Of a DNA stretch of 64,000 nucleotides, positions 1-9,230 are shown piece by piece. The stretch lies in NCBI RefSeq assembly GCF_902497875.1, contig NZ_CABVHY010000035.1:1-64000 (forward strand), in the 5' to 3' direction. Each line of letters starts with the position of its first letter. Within the stretch, counting starts at the first letter, position 1. This DNA is from Pseudomonas fluorescens. GTDB taxonomy: Bacteria > Pseudomonadota > Gammaproteobacteria > Pseudomonadales > Pseudomonadaceae. The notes under the pieces were generated by a model that saw only the letters and a program-made list of their open reading frames with translations, ran no database searches and was not told where the DNA came from. The translations under genes and the position numbers were made by a program.

Positions 1-31
1 GGAGCTGCCGCAGGCTGCGATCTTGACGATC
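1..31. repeat. Partial extragenic palindrome (GGAGCTGCCGCAGGCTGCGATC class)
   Basis: The window opens inside a half-copy of the GTAGGAGCTGCCG..GGCTGCGATC repeat that recurs at 16602, 51239, 56020 and 59567. The other arm, if any, lies outside the window. Confidence 0.6.
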
Positions 32-68
32 TACAGCCAACCGCAGCTGTTTTTGCTAGAATCCGCAA

Positions 69-105
69 CGCGCCACTAACTCAAGTTAGCCGGCGCGTTT
101 TTTTT
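69..105 (+). terminator. Rho-independent terminator of the gene upstream of the window
   Basis: A GC-rich imperfect stem (CGCGCCACTAACT paired with AGTTAGCCGGCGCG around a CAA loop) is followed directly by eight T residues. It lies just before trhO on the plus strand, so it most likely ends a transcript coming from outside the window. Confidence 0.75.
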
Positions 106-150
106 GCATCCGGTTCACCCTTTACGAGGGTAGCCACCTGGAGATCACCC

Positions 151-1092
151 ATGACACAAAACATTGTCGTGGCGGCACTGTATAAGTTCGTCACCCTTGA
201 AGATTACGTAGCCCTGCGCGAGCCACTGCTGCAGGCGATGGTCGATAACGGCGTCAAAGGCACGTTGTTGATCGCTGAAGAAGGCATCAACGGCACCGTT
301 TCCGGCAGCCGCGAAGGCATCGACGGGCTGATGGCCTGGTTGAAGAACGATCCGCGCATGGACGACATCGACCACAAAGAGTCGTACTGCGAAGATCAGC
401 CGTTCTATCGGACCAAGGTCAAGCTCAAGAAAGAAATCGTCACCCTCGGCGTTGACGGTGTCGACCCGAACAAGCAGGTCGGCACCTATGTCGATCCGCA
501 GAACTGGAACGCGCTGATCAGCGATCCGGAAGTATTGTTGATCGACACCCGTAACGATTATGAAGTCTCGATCGGCACCTTCGAAGGCGCCATCGACCCG
601 AAAACCACCAGCTTTCGCGAATTTCCGGACTACATCAAAGCCAACTTCGATCCGGCCAGACACAAGAAAGTCGCGATGTTCTGCACCGGCGGCATCCGCT
701 GCGAGAAGGCTTCGAGCTACATGCTCAGCCAGGGCTTCGACGAGGTGTATCACCTCAAGGGCGGCATTCTGAAGTACCTCGAAGAGGTGCCGCAGGAAGA
801 TAGCCAATGGCGCGGCGACTGCTTCGTCTTCGATAACCGGGTCACCGTGCGCCACGACCTCAGCGAAGGAGACTACGATCAATGTCATGCCTGTCGTACA
901 CCAATCAGCGTCGAAGATCGCACCTCCGAGCACTATGTGGCCGGCATCAGTTGCCCGCATTGCTGGGATAAACTGAGCGAGAAAACCCGACGCAGTGCCA
1001 TCGACCGGCAGAAGCAGATCGAGTTGGCGAAAGCCCGCAACCAGCCACATCCGATTGGTTTCAACTACCGCCAGTCCAACACCGAGGCCTGA
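151..1092 (+). CDS. trhO: tRNA uridine(34) hydroxylase (rhodanese family)
   Basis: 313-residue cytosolic protein of the YceA/TrhO family, which hydroxylates uridine 34 of certain tRNAs to 5-hydroxyuridine, an early step toward cmo5U/mcmo5U. The N-terminal third is the acylphosphatase-like domain; the middle holds the rhodanese domain with the catalytic loop FCTGGIRC (Cys about residue 178 and a second Cys six residues on). A C-terminal Cys cluster (CHAC, CPHC) is a usual feature of the family. Length is typical. The start ATG follows a GGAG-type site. It is 3 nt upstream of the DsbA-family gene, so the two are probably cotranscribed. In P. aeruginosa the same order rhodanese, DsbA-like, ABC transporter, rbdA is, to my knowledge, found at PA0858-PA0861. 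Confidence 0.93.
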   Translation: MTQNIVVAALYKFVTLEDYVALREPLLQAMVDNGVKGTLLIAEEGINGTVSGSREGIDGLMAWLKNDPRMDDIDHKESYCEDQPFYRTKVKLKKEIVTLGVDGVDPNKQVGTYVDPQNWNALISDPEVLLIDTRNDYEVSIGTFEGAIDPKTTSFREFPDYIKANFDPARHKKVAMFCTGGIRCEKASSYMLSQGFDEVYHLKGGILKYLEEVPQEDSQWRGDCFVFDNRVTVRHDLSEGDYDQCHACRTPISVEDRTSEHYVAGISCPHCWDKLSEKTRRSAIDRQKQIELAKARNQPHPIGFNYRQSNTEA

Positions 1093-1095
1093 GTC

Positions 1096-1731
1096 ATGTC
1101 CGCACGCTTGCTCTATGTAATGGACCCGATGTGTTCCTGGTGCTGGGGCTTTGCTCCGGTGGCCGAGGCCCTGGCAGAGCAGGCGCGAGCGGCAGGTATC
1201 GAGTTGCATCTTGTGGTGGGCGGCTTGAGGACCGGCAGCGGTGCCGCGCTGGAGCCAACTACGCGGCGCTACATCCTTGAGCATTGGCAAGCGGTCACCG
1301 AGTCCACTGGCCAACCGTTCAAAACCGAGGGGGCCTTGCCCGACGGTTTTGTCTATGACACCGAGCCGGCTTGCCGGGCACTGGTGACGGCGCGCAGCCT
1401 GGCGCCGGACTGTGCCTGGAAACTGCTCAAGCTGATTCAACAGGCCTTTTATGTCGAAGGTCGCGACGTCACCCATGCCAGTGTGCTGGTGGAGTTGGCC
1501 GAGGCGGCAGGCTTGCCGCGAATCGAGTTCGCGGCGGCCTTCGACCGCGCCGACCAGCATGCGGCCACAGCCGCGGATTTCACCTGGGTACAGGATCTGG
1601 GTATCGCCGGTTTCCCGACCCTGCTCGCCGAGCGCAACGGCCAATTGGCCCTGCTGACCAATGGTTATCAACCGCTCAAGGAACTGTCGCCGTTGCTCGG
1701 CCGCTGGCTGGAGCGTGCCGCCTGTGCATGA
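1096..1731 (+). CDS. DsbA family protein (FrnE/2-hydroxychromene isomerase-like thioredoxin fold)
   Basis: 211-residue protein with a CSWC motif at residues 13-16 (CxxC type) at the end of the first beta strand, as in cytoplasmic DsbA/FrnE-like oxidoreductases. There is no signal peptide, so it probably acts in the cytoplasm. The C-terminal part has the cis-Pro region (IAGFPTL) expected in a thioredoxin fold. It starts 3 nt after trhO and its stop overlaps the start region of the ABC transporter gene, suggesting one transcript. The substrate is not known; a role in disulfide or thiol chemistry is inferred from the fold only. Confidence 0.85.
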   Translation: MSARLLYVMDPMCSWCWGFAPVAEALAEQARAAGIELHLVVGGLRTGSGAALEPTTRRYILEHWQAVTESTGQPFKTEGALPDGFVYDTEPACRALVTARSLAPDCAWKLLKLIQQAFYVEGRDVTHASVLVELAEAAGLPRIEFAAAFDRADQHAATAADFTWVQDLGIAGFPTLLAERNGQLALLTNGYQPLKELSPLLGRWLERAACA

Positions 1732-3550
1732 TCAGCCCGACGGCGTGGAGCCACCCAAGCGGGCCGATCGGCTGACCTGGGCGGAAATCCGTCGTTTGGC
1801 GTTACACCATAAAAAAGCCCTGTGGATTGCCAATGGTGTCGCGGTCCTGGCGACCTTGTGCAGTGTGCCGATTCCCTTGCTCTTGCCATTGCTGGTGGAC
1901 GAAGTGCTGCTGGGACATGGCGATGCTGCACTGAAGATCATGAACCACGCATTGCCCGACGCCTGGCAAAGCGCCGCCGGCTACATTGGCTTGATGCTGC
2001 TGATTACCCTGACGCTGCGCTGTGGCGCGTTGCTGTTCAACGTGCTGCAGGCGCGCTTGTTCGCCAGGTTGGCCAAAGACATCGTCTATCGGATTCGCGT
2101 CCGGCTGATCGAACGTCTCAAACGCATCTCTCTGAGTGAGTACGAAAGCCTGGGCAGCGGCACGGTGACCACCCACTTGGTCACCGACCTGGACACCGTC
2201 GATAAGTTTGTCGGCGAAACCCTCAGCCGTTTCCTGGTGGCCACGCTGACGCTGATCGGCACCGCCGGCATCCTGGTCTGGATGCACTGGCAACTGGCGC
2301 TGTTGATTCTGCTGTTCAACCCCCTGGTGATCTATGCCACGGTACAACTGGGCAAACGCGTCAAACACCTGAAAAAACTCGAGAACGACAGCACGTCCCG
2401 ATTTACCCAGGCACTCACCGAAACCCTCGACGCGATCCAGGAAGTCCGTGCCGGTAACCGCCAGGGCTTTTTCCTCGGACGGTTAGGGTTGCGGGCGCAG
2501 GAAGTGCGCAATTTTGCAGTGAACTCACAATGGAAGAGCGATGCCTCCAGCCGGGCCAGCGGTTTGCTGTTCCAGTTCGGGATCGACATCTTCCGCGCGG
2601 CGGCCATGCTCACCGTGCTGTTCTCGGACTTGTCGATTGGCCAGATGCTGGCGGTGTTCAGCTACCTGTGGTTCATGATCGGCCCGGTCGAGCAGCTGCT
2701 CAATCTGCAATACGCCTATTACGCAGCCGGCGGAGCGCTGACCCGGATCAACGAGTTGCTGTCGCGTGCCGACGAGCCGCAATACCCCGGAGGCGTCGAC
2801 CCGTTCCAGGGGCGCGAGACGGTCGGTATCGAAGTTCGCGGGTTGAGCTTCGGTTACGGCGACGAGCTGGTGCTGGACCAGATGGACCTGTCCATCGCGC
2901 CCGGCGAAAAAGTCGCGATAGTCGGGGCCAGCGGCGGTGGCAAAAGCACGCTGGTACAACTGCTTCTGGGGCTCTACACGCCACAGGCAGGGAGCATCCG
3001 CTTTGGCGGTTCGACCCAGCAGGAGATCGGCCTGGACACCGTGCGTGAAAACGTAGCGGTGGTTCTGCAGCATCCGGCGCTGTTCAACGATACGGTGCGG
3101 GCCAACTTGACCATGGGCCGCACACGCAGTGACGAGGCCTGCTGGCAGGCACTGGAAATCGCGCAACTGGACGCCACGGTCAAAGCCTTGCCCCAGGGGC
3201 TGGACAGCATTGTCGGGCGCTCCGGGGTGCGTTTATCGGGTGGGCAGCGTCAACGTCTGGCCATTGCGCGAATGGTCCTCGCCGAACCCAAGGTAGTGAT
3301 ACTCGACGAGGCAACCTCGGCGCTGGACGCTGCGACCGAATACAACCTGCACCAGGCACTGGCGCGTTTTCTGAACGGTCGGACTACGCTGATCATTGCC
3401 CACCGCTTGTCCGCGGTGAAACAGGCCGATCGAGTGTTGGTGTTCGATGGTGGGCAGATAGCCGAAGACGGTGACCATCAGCAACTGATTGCCGACGGCG
3501 GCCTCTACGCCAAGCTTTACGGGCATTTGCAGCAAGTGCAGCGCCCTTGA
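1724..3550 (+). CDS. ABC transporter, fused permease and ATPase
   Basis: 608-residue half-transporter of the MsbA/ABCB type. Residues about 35-320 form the six-helix exporter domain, followed by the ATPase: Walker A GASGGGKST near residue 401, Q-loop (VLQHPALF), signature LSGGQRQRL near 503, Walker B VVILDEATSALD near 525 and the switch His in IIAHRLSAVKQADR. I chose GTG at 1724, which overlaps the preceding stop and has GGAG ten bases upstream; an upstream in-frame ATG at 1661 lies deep inside the DsbA-family gene and adds only unlike sequence. The substrate cannot be told from sequence. It corresponds in position to the ABC transporter next to rbdA in P. aeruginosa. Confidence 0.9.
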   Translation: MHDQPDGVEPPKRADRLTWAEIRRLALHHKKALWIANGVAVLATLCSVPIPLLLPLLVDEVLLGHGDAALKIMNHALPDAWQSAAGYIGLMLLITLTLRCGALLFNVLQARLFARLAKDIVYRIRVRLIERLKRISLSEYESLGSGTVTTHLVTDLDTVDKFVGETLSRFLVATLTLIGTAGILVWMHWQLALLILLFNPLVIYATVQLGKRVKHLKKLENDSTSRFTQALTETLDAIQEVRAGNRQGFFLGRLGLRAQEVRNFAVNSQWKSDASSRASGLLFQFGIDIFRAAAMLTVLFSDLSIGQMLAVFSYLWFMIGPVEQLLNLQYAYYAAGGALTRINELLSRADEPQYPGGVDPFQGRETVGIEVRGLSFGYGDELVLDQMDLSIAPGEKVAIVGASGGGKSTLVQLLLGLYTPQAGSIRFGGSTQQEIGLDTVRENVAVVLQHPALFNDTVRANLTMGRTRSDEACWQALEIAQLDATVKALPQGLDSIVGRSGVRLSGGQRQRLAIARMVLAEPKVVILDEATSALDAATEYNLHQALARFLNGRTTLIIAHRLSAVKQADRVLVFDGGQIAEDGDHQQLIADGGLYAKLYGHLQQVQRP

Positions 3551-3746
3551 ATTTTGTTTGCTTTTCTGTGCTTAGTGCTTGAACTCACAGGGGAAACGGT
3601 GCACTGCTGACACTCAAGTTCATGTCTGACTAAATCTAACAACCGCTTATCCAACAGTTCGAACTGTCGAAAATTAGCCTAGTCTGAGCTGTCAGGAGCA
3701 AAAAAATTCGGGTGTTCATCTGACCAGTGCTTATGCAAGGGACGAC

Positions 3747-6206
3747 ATGAAGCAGAAAAGGACTCTCGGAACGCCACGGTTATTGGGCATTGTCTGGCCA
3801 TTTATTGCCGTTGTGCTGTTTCAGGCATTGCTCGGCGGGGTCAGCCTGTACGTGCTGTCGGCGGTGCGCGGCTATGTGGCAGGGGAAAGTCTGTGGTCCA
3901 AGGGCCAGAAAGACGCTATCTACTACCTCAACCTCTACGCCGACAGTCGCGACGAAACGACTTTCCTCAAATACCAGAATGCCATGGCCGTGCCGCAGGG
4001 CGGCCATGAGCTGCGTGTCGCCCTCGATCGTGAGCCACCGGATCTTGAAGCTGCCCGTCTGGCGATCCTCAAGGGGGGTAACCATCCGGAGGACGTCTCC
4101 AGCCTGATCTGGTTGTACCTGAATTTTCGTCACTTCAGTTACCTGGAAAAAGCCATCGATCTGTGGACCGTGGGTGATAGTCACCTGGTGCAACTGGAGA
4201 GGGTCGCCAAGGAGATGCATCAGGGCATTGCCGGTAATCTGGCCACAGGCAGCGATGTGCAAGGCTGGAAAGACGGGATTTTTGCCATCAATGAAAGCGT
4301 GACGCCTGCCGCCAAGGCCTTTAGTGATGCATTGGGCGAAGGCTCGCGGGTCATTTTAAGGTTGCTGCTGATTACCAACCTGGCCACTGCGCTGGTACTG
4401 ATCGCCCTGGCATTGCTGCGCACCCACAAGCTGCTGACCCAACGCCATGCATTTGCCGACGCCTTGCAGCTGGAAAAAGAGCGGGCGCAAATCACTCTGC
4501 AATCCATTGGCGATGGCGTCATCACCACCAATGTCGAGGGCGCGATCGCCTATATGAACCCGGCGGCGGAAGAGCTGACGCACTGGAAAGCCGAGCAGGC
4601 CAATGGCCTGCCGTTGGCGGCGTTGTTCAATCTGTTGGATGAAAACGCACAGGCTGACGGTTTTACCCTCATCGAGCGGATTCTCAGTGGTCAACTCAGT
4701 AGCGCCAGTGAGCATTCGAAACTGATTCAACGGCTGGATGGCAGTACGGTCTCGGTCACCCTGGTGGGGGCGCCGATCCGCAACGCCGGCAAGGTCAGTG
4801 GCGCAGTACTGGTGTTGCACGACATGACTCAGGAGCGGCAGTACATTGCCAATCTTTCATGGCAGGCGACTCATGATGCGCTGACCGGGCTGGCCAATCG
4901 TCGCGAGTTCGAGTATCGCCTCGAACAGGCGTTGCACAATTTGACCCGTCAATCGGGCCGTCACTCCTTGATGTTTCTCGATCTGGATCAGTTCAAGCTG
5001 GTCAACGACACCTGCGGGCATGCTGCCGGTGATGAGTTGCTTCGGCATATCTGCGTCTTGTTGCAATCGGGCTTGCGCGAAGGCGACACCCTGGCTCGTT
5101 TGGGGGGCGACGAGTTTGGCATTCTGCTTGAAAACTGCCCGCCGGAAGCCGCGGAGAAAATCGCTGAAGTCTTGCGTCAAATCGTGCAGAACCTCCACTT
5201 CGTATGGAAAGGCCGGCCTTTCGTGACCACCGTCAGTATCGGTCTGGTTCACGTCGCGCAAATCCCCACCAGCCTGGAAGCATCGTTGCGAGCCGCCGAC
5301 ATGGCCTGTTACATGGCCAAGGAGAAGGGGCGTAATCGGGTCCAGGTCTATCATGCCGACGATTCAGAGCTGTCCCTGCGTTTTGGTGAGATGGCCTGGG
5401 TACAGCGCCTGCATATGGCGCTCGAGGAAAACCGCTTCTGTTTGTATTCCCAGGAAATCGCTGCCCTGGGTCAGGCCGAGCGTGGGGGCGGGCATATCGA
5501 AATACTGCTGCGCCTGCATGATGAATCAGGGCGGATGATTCTGCCCAACAGTTTTATTCCCGCCGCCGAGCGTTACGGGTTGATGACGTCGCTGGATCGC
5601 TGGGTGGTACAGAACGTATTCAAGATCATTGCCCAATGCATTGCCGAAGGGCGCGAAGGGCCAATGGCGATGTGTGCGATAAATCTGTCAGGTATAACTA
5701 TCGGAGATGATGACTTTCTGGACTTCCTGCGTCAGCAGTTCATTTCCTACGCTATCCCTCCTGACATGATTTGTTTTGAAATCACAGAAACCAGTGCCAT
5801 TTCAAATTTGGCGAGTGCAATAAGATTTATCAATGAGCTCAAAGGGTTGGGTTGCCATTTTTCGCTGGATGACTTCTGTGCCGGTATGTCCTCGTTCGCG
5901 TATCTGAAACATTTGCCTGTAGACTTCTTGAAGATCGATGGAAGTTTCGTAAAGGATATGCTGGACGACCCGATTAACCGCGCCATGGTCGAAGTGATCA
6001 ATCACATCGGTCATGTCATGGGTAAGCGCACAATTGCCGAGTTTGTTGAAACCCCTCAGATTGAGCAGGCCTTGCTGGAAATCGGCGTGGATTATGCTCA
6101 AGGGTACATTATCGAGCGTCCGCAATTGTTTACCGGTGATAGCCTGCAGCGTCGACCCGCGCGGCCACAGCCCTTGTTATTCAAGGTGCCCGGCACGTTC
6201 CGTTGA
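3747..6206 (+). CDS. rbdA: Membrane-bound PAS-GGDEF-EAL c-di-GMP regulator, RbdA-like
   Basis: 819 residues, the length of P. aeruginosa RbdA (regulator of biofilm dispersal), which is also next to an ABC transporter. Order of domains: transmembrane helix about 12-34, periplasmic region to about 200, second helix about 205-226, PAS about 248-350, GGDEF with intact GGDEF at 453-457 and an RxxD inhibitory site (REGD) five residues upstream, then EAL. The EAL signature reads EILLR, with ITET and the LDDFCAGMSS loop, so metal-binding acids look retained and phosphodiesterase activity is plausible. RbdA is known to favour dispersal through its phosphodiesterase activity. A 196-bp gap upstream suggests its own promoter; an AGGGAC site precedes the ATG. 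Confidence 0.9.
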   Translation: MKQKRTLGTPRLLGIVWPFIAVVLFQALLGGVSLYVLSAVRGYVAGESLWSKGQKDAIYYLNLYADSRDETTFLKYQNAMAVPQGGHELRVALDREPPDLEAARLAILKGGNHPEDVSSLIWLYLNFRHFSYLEKAIDLWTVGDSHLVQLERVAKEMHQGIAGNLATGSDVQGWKDGIFAINESVTPAAKAFSDALGEGSRVILRLLLITNLATALVLIALALLRTHKLLTQRHAFADALQLEKERAQITLQSIGDGVITTNVEGAIAYMNPAAEELTHWKAEQANGLPLAALFNLLDENAQADGFTLIERILSGQLSSASEHSKLIQRLDGSTVSVTLVGAPIRNAGKVSGAVLVLHDMTQERQYIANLSWQATHDALTGLANRREFEYRLEQALHNLTRQSGRHSLMFLDLDQFKLVNDTCGHAAGDELLRHICVLLQSGLREGDTLARLGGDEFGILLENCPPEAAEKIAEVLRQIVQNLHFVWKGRPFVTTVSIGLVHVAQIPTSLEASLRAADMACYMAKEKGRNRVQVYHADDSELSLRFGEMAWVQRLHMALEENRFCLYSQEIAALGQAERGGGHIEILLRLHDESGRMILPNSFIPAAERYGLMTSLDRWVVQNVFKIIAQCIAEGREGPMAMCAINLSGITIGDDDFLDFLRQQFISYAIPPDMICFEITETSAISNLASAIRFINELKGLGCHFSLDDFCAGMSSFAYLKHLPVDFLKIDGSFVKDMLDDPINRAMVEVINHIGHVMGKRTIAEFVETPQIEQALLEIGVDYAQGYIIERPQLFTGDSLQRRPARPQPLLFKVPGTFR

Positions 6207-6250
6207 AATCTCTGCCGATCAGTACAATCACCATCAAAAGGAGCTCGACA

Positions 6251-7045
6251 GTGATCGACACATTCAACAGAACCGGCCCGCTTATGGAAGCCGCAAGTTA
6301 CCCAGTCTGGGCGCAGAAGCTGATCCAGGATTGCAGCGAGAGCAAACGCCGGGTGGTTGAGCATGAAGTGTATCAGCGCATGCGTGATAACCGGCTCGGC
6401 GCAAAAACCATGCGCCAGTACCTGATTGGTGGCTGGCCTGTTGTTGAACAGTTTGCCTTGTACATGGCGCAAAACCTGACCAAGACCCGCTTTGCTCGCC
6501 ACCCCGGCGAAGACATGGCGCGGCGCTGGCTGATGCGTAACATTCGCGTAGAACTCAATCATGCCGATTACTGGGTGCACTGGAGTCGTGCGCACGGCAT
6601 CAGCCTGGAAGATTTGCAGACGCAACAAGTCCCCCCGGAACTTCATGCCCTGAGCCATTGGTGCTGGCATACAAGTTCAGCGGATTCGCTGATCGTGGCG
6701 ATTGCCGCGACCAACTATGCCATTGAGGGCGCGACCGGCGAATGGTCGGCACTGGTCTGCTCCAACGGCATCTATGCGGCGGCTTTTCCGGAGGAAGACC
6801 GTAAACGGGCGATGAAATGGTTGAAAATGCATGCCCAGTACGATGATGCCCATCCCTGGGAAGCGCTGGAAATCATCTGCACGCTGGCGGGTATGAATCC
6901 AAGCCAATCGCTGCAGACCGAATTGCGTCAGGCGGTTTGCAAGAGTTACGACTACATGTTCCTGTTCCTGGAGCGGTGCATACAAATGGAGCACTCGGAA
7001 AAGCTCTCGGTAACCCGTGGGCACATGGCAATGGCGCAGAGCTGA
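6251..7045 (+). CDS. TenA/PqqC-type haem-oxygenase-fold protein (iron-containing redox enzyme family)
   Basis: 264-residue all-helical protein of the haem-oxygenase-like superfamily. Acidic/His groupings typical of such metal sites are visible: VELNHADYWVHW, NYAIEGATGEW and HAQYDDAHPWEALE. These resemble the ligand sets of HO-like di-iron oxidases, though TenA and PqqC members without metals share the fold. I chose GTG 6251 because AAAAGGAG lies seven bases upstream; an in-frame ATG at 6203 overlaps the rbdA stop but adds an unlike N-terminus. Its position directly after rbdA is conserved, as far as I know, in P. aeruginosa. The reaction is unknown. Confidence 0.8.
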   Translation: MIDTFNRTGPLMEAASYPVWAQKLIQDCSESKRRVVEHEVYQRMRDNRLGAKTMRQYLIGGWPVVEQFALYMAQNLTKTRFARHPGEDMARRWLMRNIRVELNHADYWVHWSRAHGISLEDLQTQQVPPELHALSHWCWHTSSADSLIVAIAATNYAIEGATGEWSALVCSNGIYAAAFPEEDRKRAMKWLKMHAQYDDAHPWEALEIICTLAGMNPSQSLQTELRQAVCKSYDYMFLFLERCIQMEHSEKLSVTRGHMAMAQS

Positions 7046-7067
7046 CAGCAACAAGATCGCAGGCTGA

Positions 7068-7095
7068 CGGACACCCGCAATGTAGCGGGTGTCCG
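7068..7095. terminator. Perfect 11-bp hairpin after the haem-oxygenase-fold gene
   Basis: CGGACACCCGC and GCGGGTGTCCG form an uninterrupted 11-bp stem with a six-base loop, 22 bp after the stop codon of the plus-strand gene and between two convergent genes. No T-run follows, so it may act as a 3' stabilising or weak bidirectional terminator structure. Confidence 0.5.
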
Positions 7096-7163
7096 CGATT
7101 CCCTGTGGGAGCTGGGCAGTCCAGATCCCACAGGCCGCGCAAACCCTGTAGATACCTTGACTT

Positions 7164-8090
7164 TCAGCCCGCCATCGCCAGTTGATTGCGACCTTGGCGT
7201 TTTGCCACGTACAACGCACTGTCAGCACGGCGCAGCAGGCTTTCGGCAGATTCTGCGGGCAACAACGTGGAGCAACCGAGGCTTACCGTCAGTTCGACAA
7301 GCGCATCATCCGCCCAATAATCCTGAGCCTGTGCCGCATGGCGCAGGCGTTCGCCAACCAGCGCCGCGGGTTCTCGGCCAGTGTTGGAGAGCAGGATCAG
7401 AAACTCCTCGCCACCGAATCGAAACACCATATCGACATTGCGCAACTGGCCCTTGATCGAGGCCGCTACAGCCTTGAGCACCTGGTCGCCGGCAGTGTGG
7501 CCGTGGTTGTCGTTAATTTTCTTGAAGTGGTCGATATCCAGCATCAACAGCGATAGCGGCTGCAGGTGTCGGCGGGACATATCAATTTCCCGTTGCAGCG
7601 TCTGATCCATGGCGATGCGGTTGCCAGTGTCTGTCAATGGATCGCGCAGCGCACTTTGAGTCGCTGCCCGGTACAGCAAGGCATTACGCACCGGGTAGAG
7701 CAAGGCGCAGAGCAGAGATTCCAGGTGGCCCAGCTCCTGTTCGCTAAAGCGTTGATTGCGCCGAAATACCAGTTCGCCCAAGTGTTCGCCTTCGTGGCTG
7801 AGGCTGTAGCTCACGCTGTGGTGCCCACCCTGGCCGAAAGCAATGCGTAAGTCGCTGGCCTGATGCTGGTAGGTCAAAGCATCCAGCGGCATAAGGCGCT
7901 GAGTTTCACGAAAGAACAATCTCAGGATGTGCAGTGGTTCGAGACTGGTTTGCAATTGCAGGCCCAGTTGCTGGCGAAGTTGCGCAAGGCTGACGGGACG
8001 CTGCAGGAGGGGGGACTGCTGACCAAAGCCCAGGCGTTGCAATTTGGCGCTATCGAAGTCAATTGCGTTGGTCTGGGTAGGTGATTTCAT
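7164..8090 (-). CDS. Diguanylate cyclase (GGDEF) with N-terminal GAF-like sensor
   Basis: 308-residue soluble protein. The C-terminal GGDEF domain has GGEEF at 226-230 and a full RxxD inhibitory site (RNVD) five residues before it, with the upstream LMLDIDHFKKIND metal-binding strand, so an active, product-inhibited cyclase making c-di-GMP is expected. Residues about 40-140 look like a small GAF-type sensor without transmembrane segments. I chose the ATG at 8090, with AGGGG ten bases upstream, over an in-frame start at 8171. It faces rbdA's operon tail to tail. The signal it senses is not evident. Confidence 0.87.
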   Translation of the reverse strand: MKSPTQTNAIDFDSAKLQRLGFGQQSPLLQRPVSLAQLRQQLGLQLQTSLEPLHILRLFFRETQRLMPLDALTYQHQASDLRIAFGQGGHHSVSYSLSHEGEHLGELVFRRNQRFSEQELGHLESLLCALLYPVRNALLYRAATQSALRDPLTDTGNRIAMDQTLQREIDMSRRHLQPLSLLMLDIDHFKKINDNHGHTAGDQVLKAVAASIKGQLRNVDMVFRFGGEEFLILLSNTGREPAALVGERLRHAAQAQDYWADDALVELTVSLGCSTLLPAESAESLLRRADSALYVAKRQGRNQLAMAG

Positions 8091-8455
8091 ATGATGTGAG
8101 CCCCTAAGCACGTAATGCTGTCTTACAGGCTGGGTGAGAGCGGCTTCGGGCTGCGCGTCATGCTGATCCATCAGTCCCGTAGGACAAGTGGCCAGAGTTT
8201 AGTCTGCCTTACCGACCGGTATAAGCCCCGGCTCAGGCGAGTCCCGTTTCGCTAACACTCTGCGTGTCTGAGCAGTGTTAGAGCGAAATTCGTGCCATTC
8301 GGTTCAGTTAAATAAAAATCGTTTGAATTCAAGTCGTTGATTAACACTGGCGCACAGGTCTATGGGCGTTTCGGCATTTTTATGACAGCAAAGCTGGCCA
8401 TATGACTTTATTGCATTCGCCGCGGCGGTATTCCGTCGCGGCGCTGGGGAGGGGG
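8091..8455. other. 365-bp intergenic region between two minus-strand genes
   Basis: No convincing gene. On its right edge CGCCGCG (8418-8424) and CGCGGCG (8437-8443) form a GC hairpin just after the stop of the YciK-type gene, which may end that transcript although a T-run is lacking. The AT-rich middle (about 8280-8350) is the likely place for the promoter of the diguanylate cyclase gene; I could not assign -35/-10 boxes with confidence. Confidence 0.4.
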
Positions 8456-9196
8456 TTACTGTGCGTCGAAAGCCTGGCCGTTGATGCCGGTGCTGTCCGG
8501 GCCCATCAGGTACAGATAGACCGGCATGATTTCTTCAGGCGCTGGATTGATGTTCGGGTTTTCTCCCGGGTATGCCTGTGCGCGCATGCTGGTGCGGGTG
8601 GCACCAGGGTTGATGCTGTTGGCACGTACCGGGGCGACAGTGTCCAGTTCATCGGCCAGGGTTTGCATCAGGCCTTCGGTGGCAAATTTCGACACCCCGT
8701 AGGCGCCCCAATAGGCGCGGCCTTTGCGTCCGACACTGCTCGAAGTGAACACCACGGAGGCATCTTGCGACAGCTTGAGTAGCGGTAGCAGGGTGCTGGT
8801 CAGCATGAACATGGCGTTGACGTTGACGTGCATCACGCGCATGAAGTTCTCGCCGGACAGCTGCTCAATGGGTGTGCGCGGGCCAATGATTGAAGCGTTG
8901 TGCAGCAAACCATCGAGGTGCCCGAATTCGCTTTCGACCATCGCCGCCAGCTCGTCGTACTGATGGGGCAGCGCGGTTTCCAGGTTGAATGGAATGACCA
9001 CTGGCTGTGGGTGGCCGGCCGCTTCTATTTCGTCGTAGACCTGGGTCAGATTGGCTTCGGTCTTGCCCAGCAGCAGCACGGTGGCGCCATGGGCGGCAAA
9101 GGTCTTCGCGGCAACAGCACCAATGCCGCGACCGGCACCGGTGACCAGGATGACCCGGTCTTTGAGCAATTCAGGGCGAGCGGAGTAATCAAACAT
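8456..9196 (-). CDS. yciK: YciK family short-chain dehydrogenase
   Basis: 246-residue SDR with the Rossmann motif TGAGRGIG near residue 18, NAS (NASIIG) in the NAG position, the catalytic Ser in FTSSSVGRKG, and YGVSK as YxxxK. The start MFDYSARPELL resembles E. coli YciK; ATG 9196 is preceded by GAGG at six bases, whereas the longer in-frame TTG has no such site. The cofactor should be NAD(P)H and the substrate is unknown. It lies downstream of mupP and ubiG on the same strand, the same grouping as PA3171-PA3173 in P. aeruginosa, but a pair of palindromes separates it from mupP. Confidence 0.88.
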   Translation of the reverse strand: MFDYSARPELLKDRVILVTGAGRGIGAVAAKTFAAHGATVLLLGKTEANLTQVYDEIEAAGHPQPVVIPFNLETALPHQYDELAAMVESEFGHLDGLLHNASIIGPRTPIEQLSGENFMRVMHVNVNAMFMLTSTLLPLLKLSQDASVVFTSSSVGRKGRAYWGAYGVSKFATEGLMQTLADELDTVAPVRANSINPGATRTSMRAQAYPGENPNINPAPEEIMPVYLYLMGPDSTGINGQAFDAQ

Positions 9197-9230
9197 AAAA
9201 AACCTCAACAGAATTCACAGAAGCCCCTTT

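Noticed and set aside
145..1671. 508-codon minus-strand frame covering trhO and the DsbA-family gene
   Set aside because: It spans two well-supported plus-strand genes and has no recognisable domain.
5450..5535. EIL in place of EAL in RbdA as loss of phosphodiesterase activity
   Set aside because: The catalytic Glu and the E-x-L-x-R spacing are kept, and later metal-binding acids are visible, so inactivity is not supported.
8418..8443. GC hairpin after the YciK-type gene as a full terminator
   Set aside because: No T-run follows the stem on either strand, so I mention it only as a possible 3' structure.
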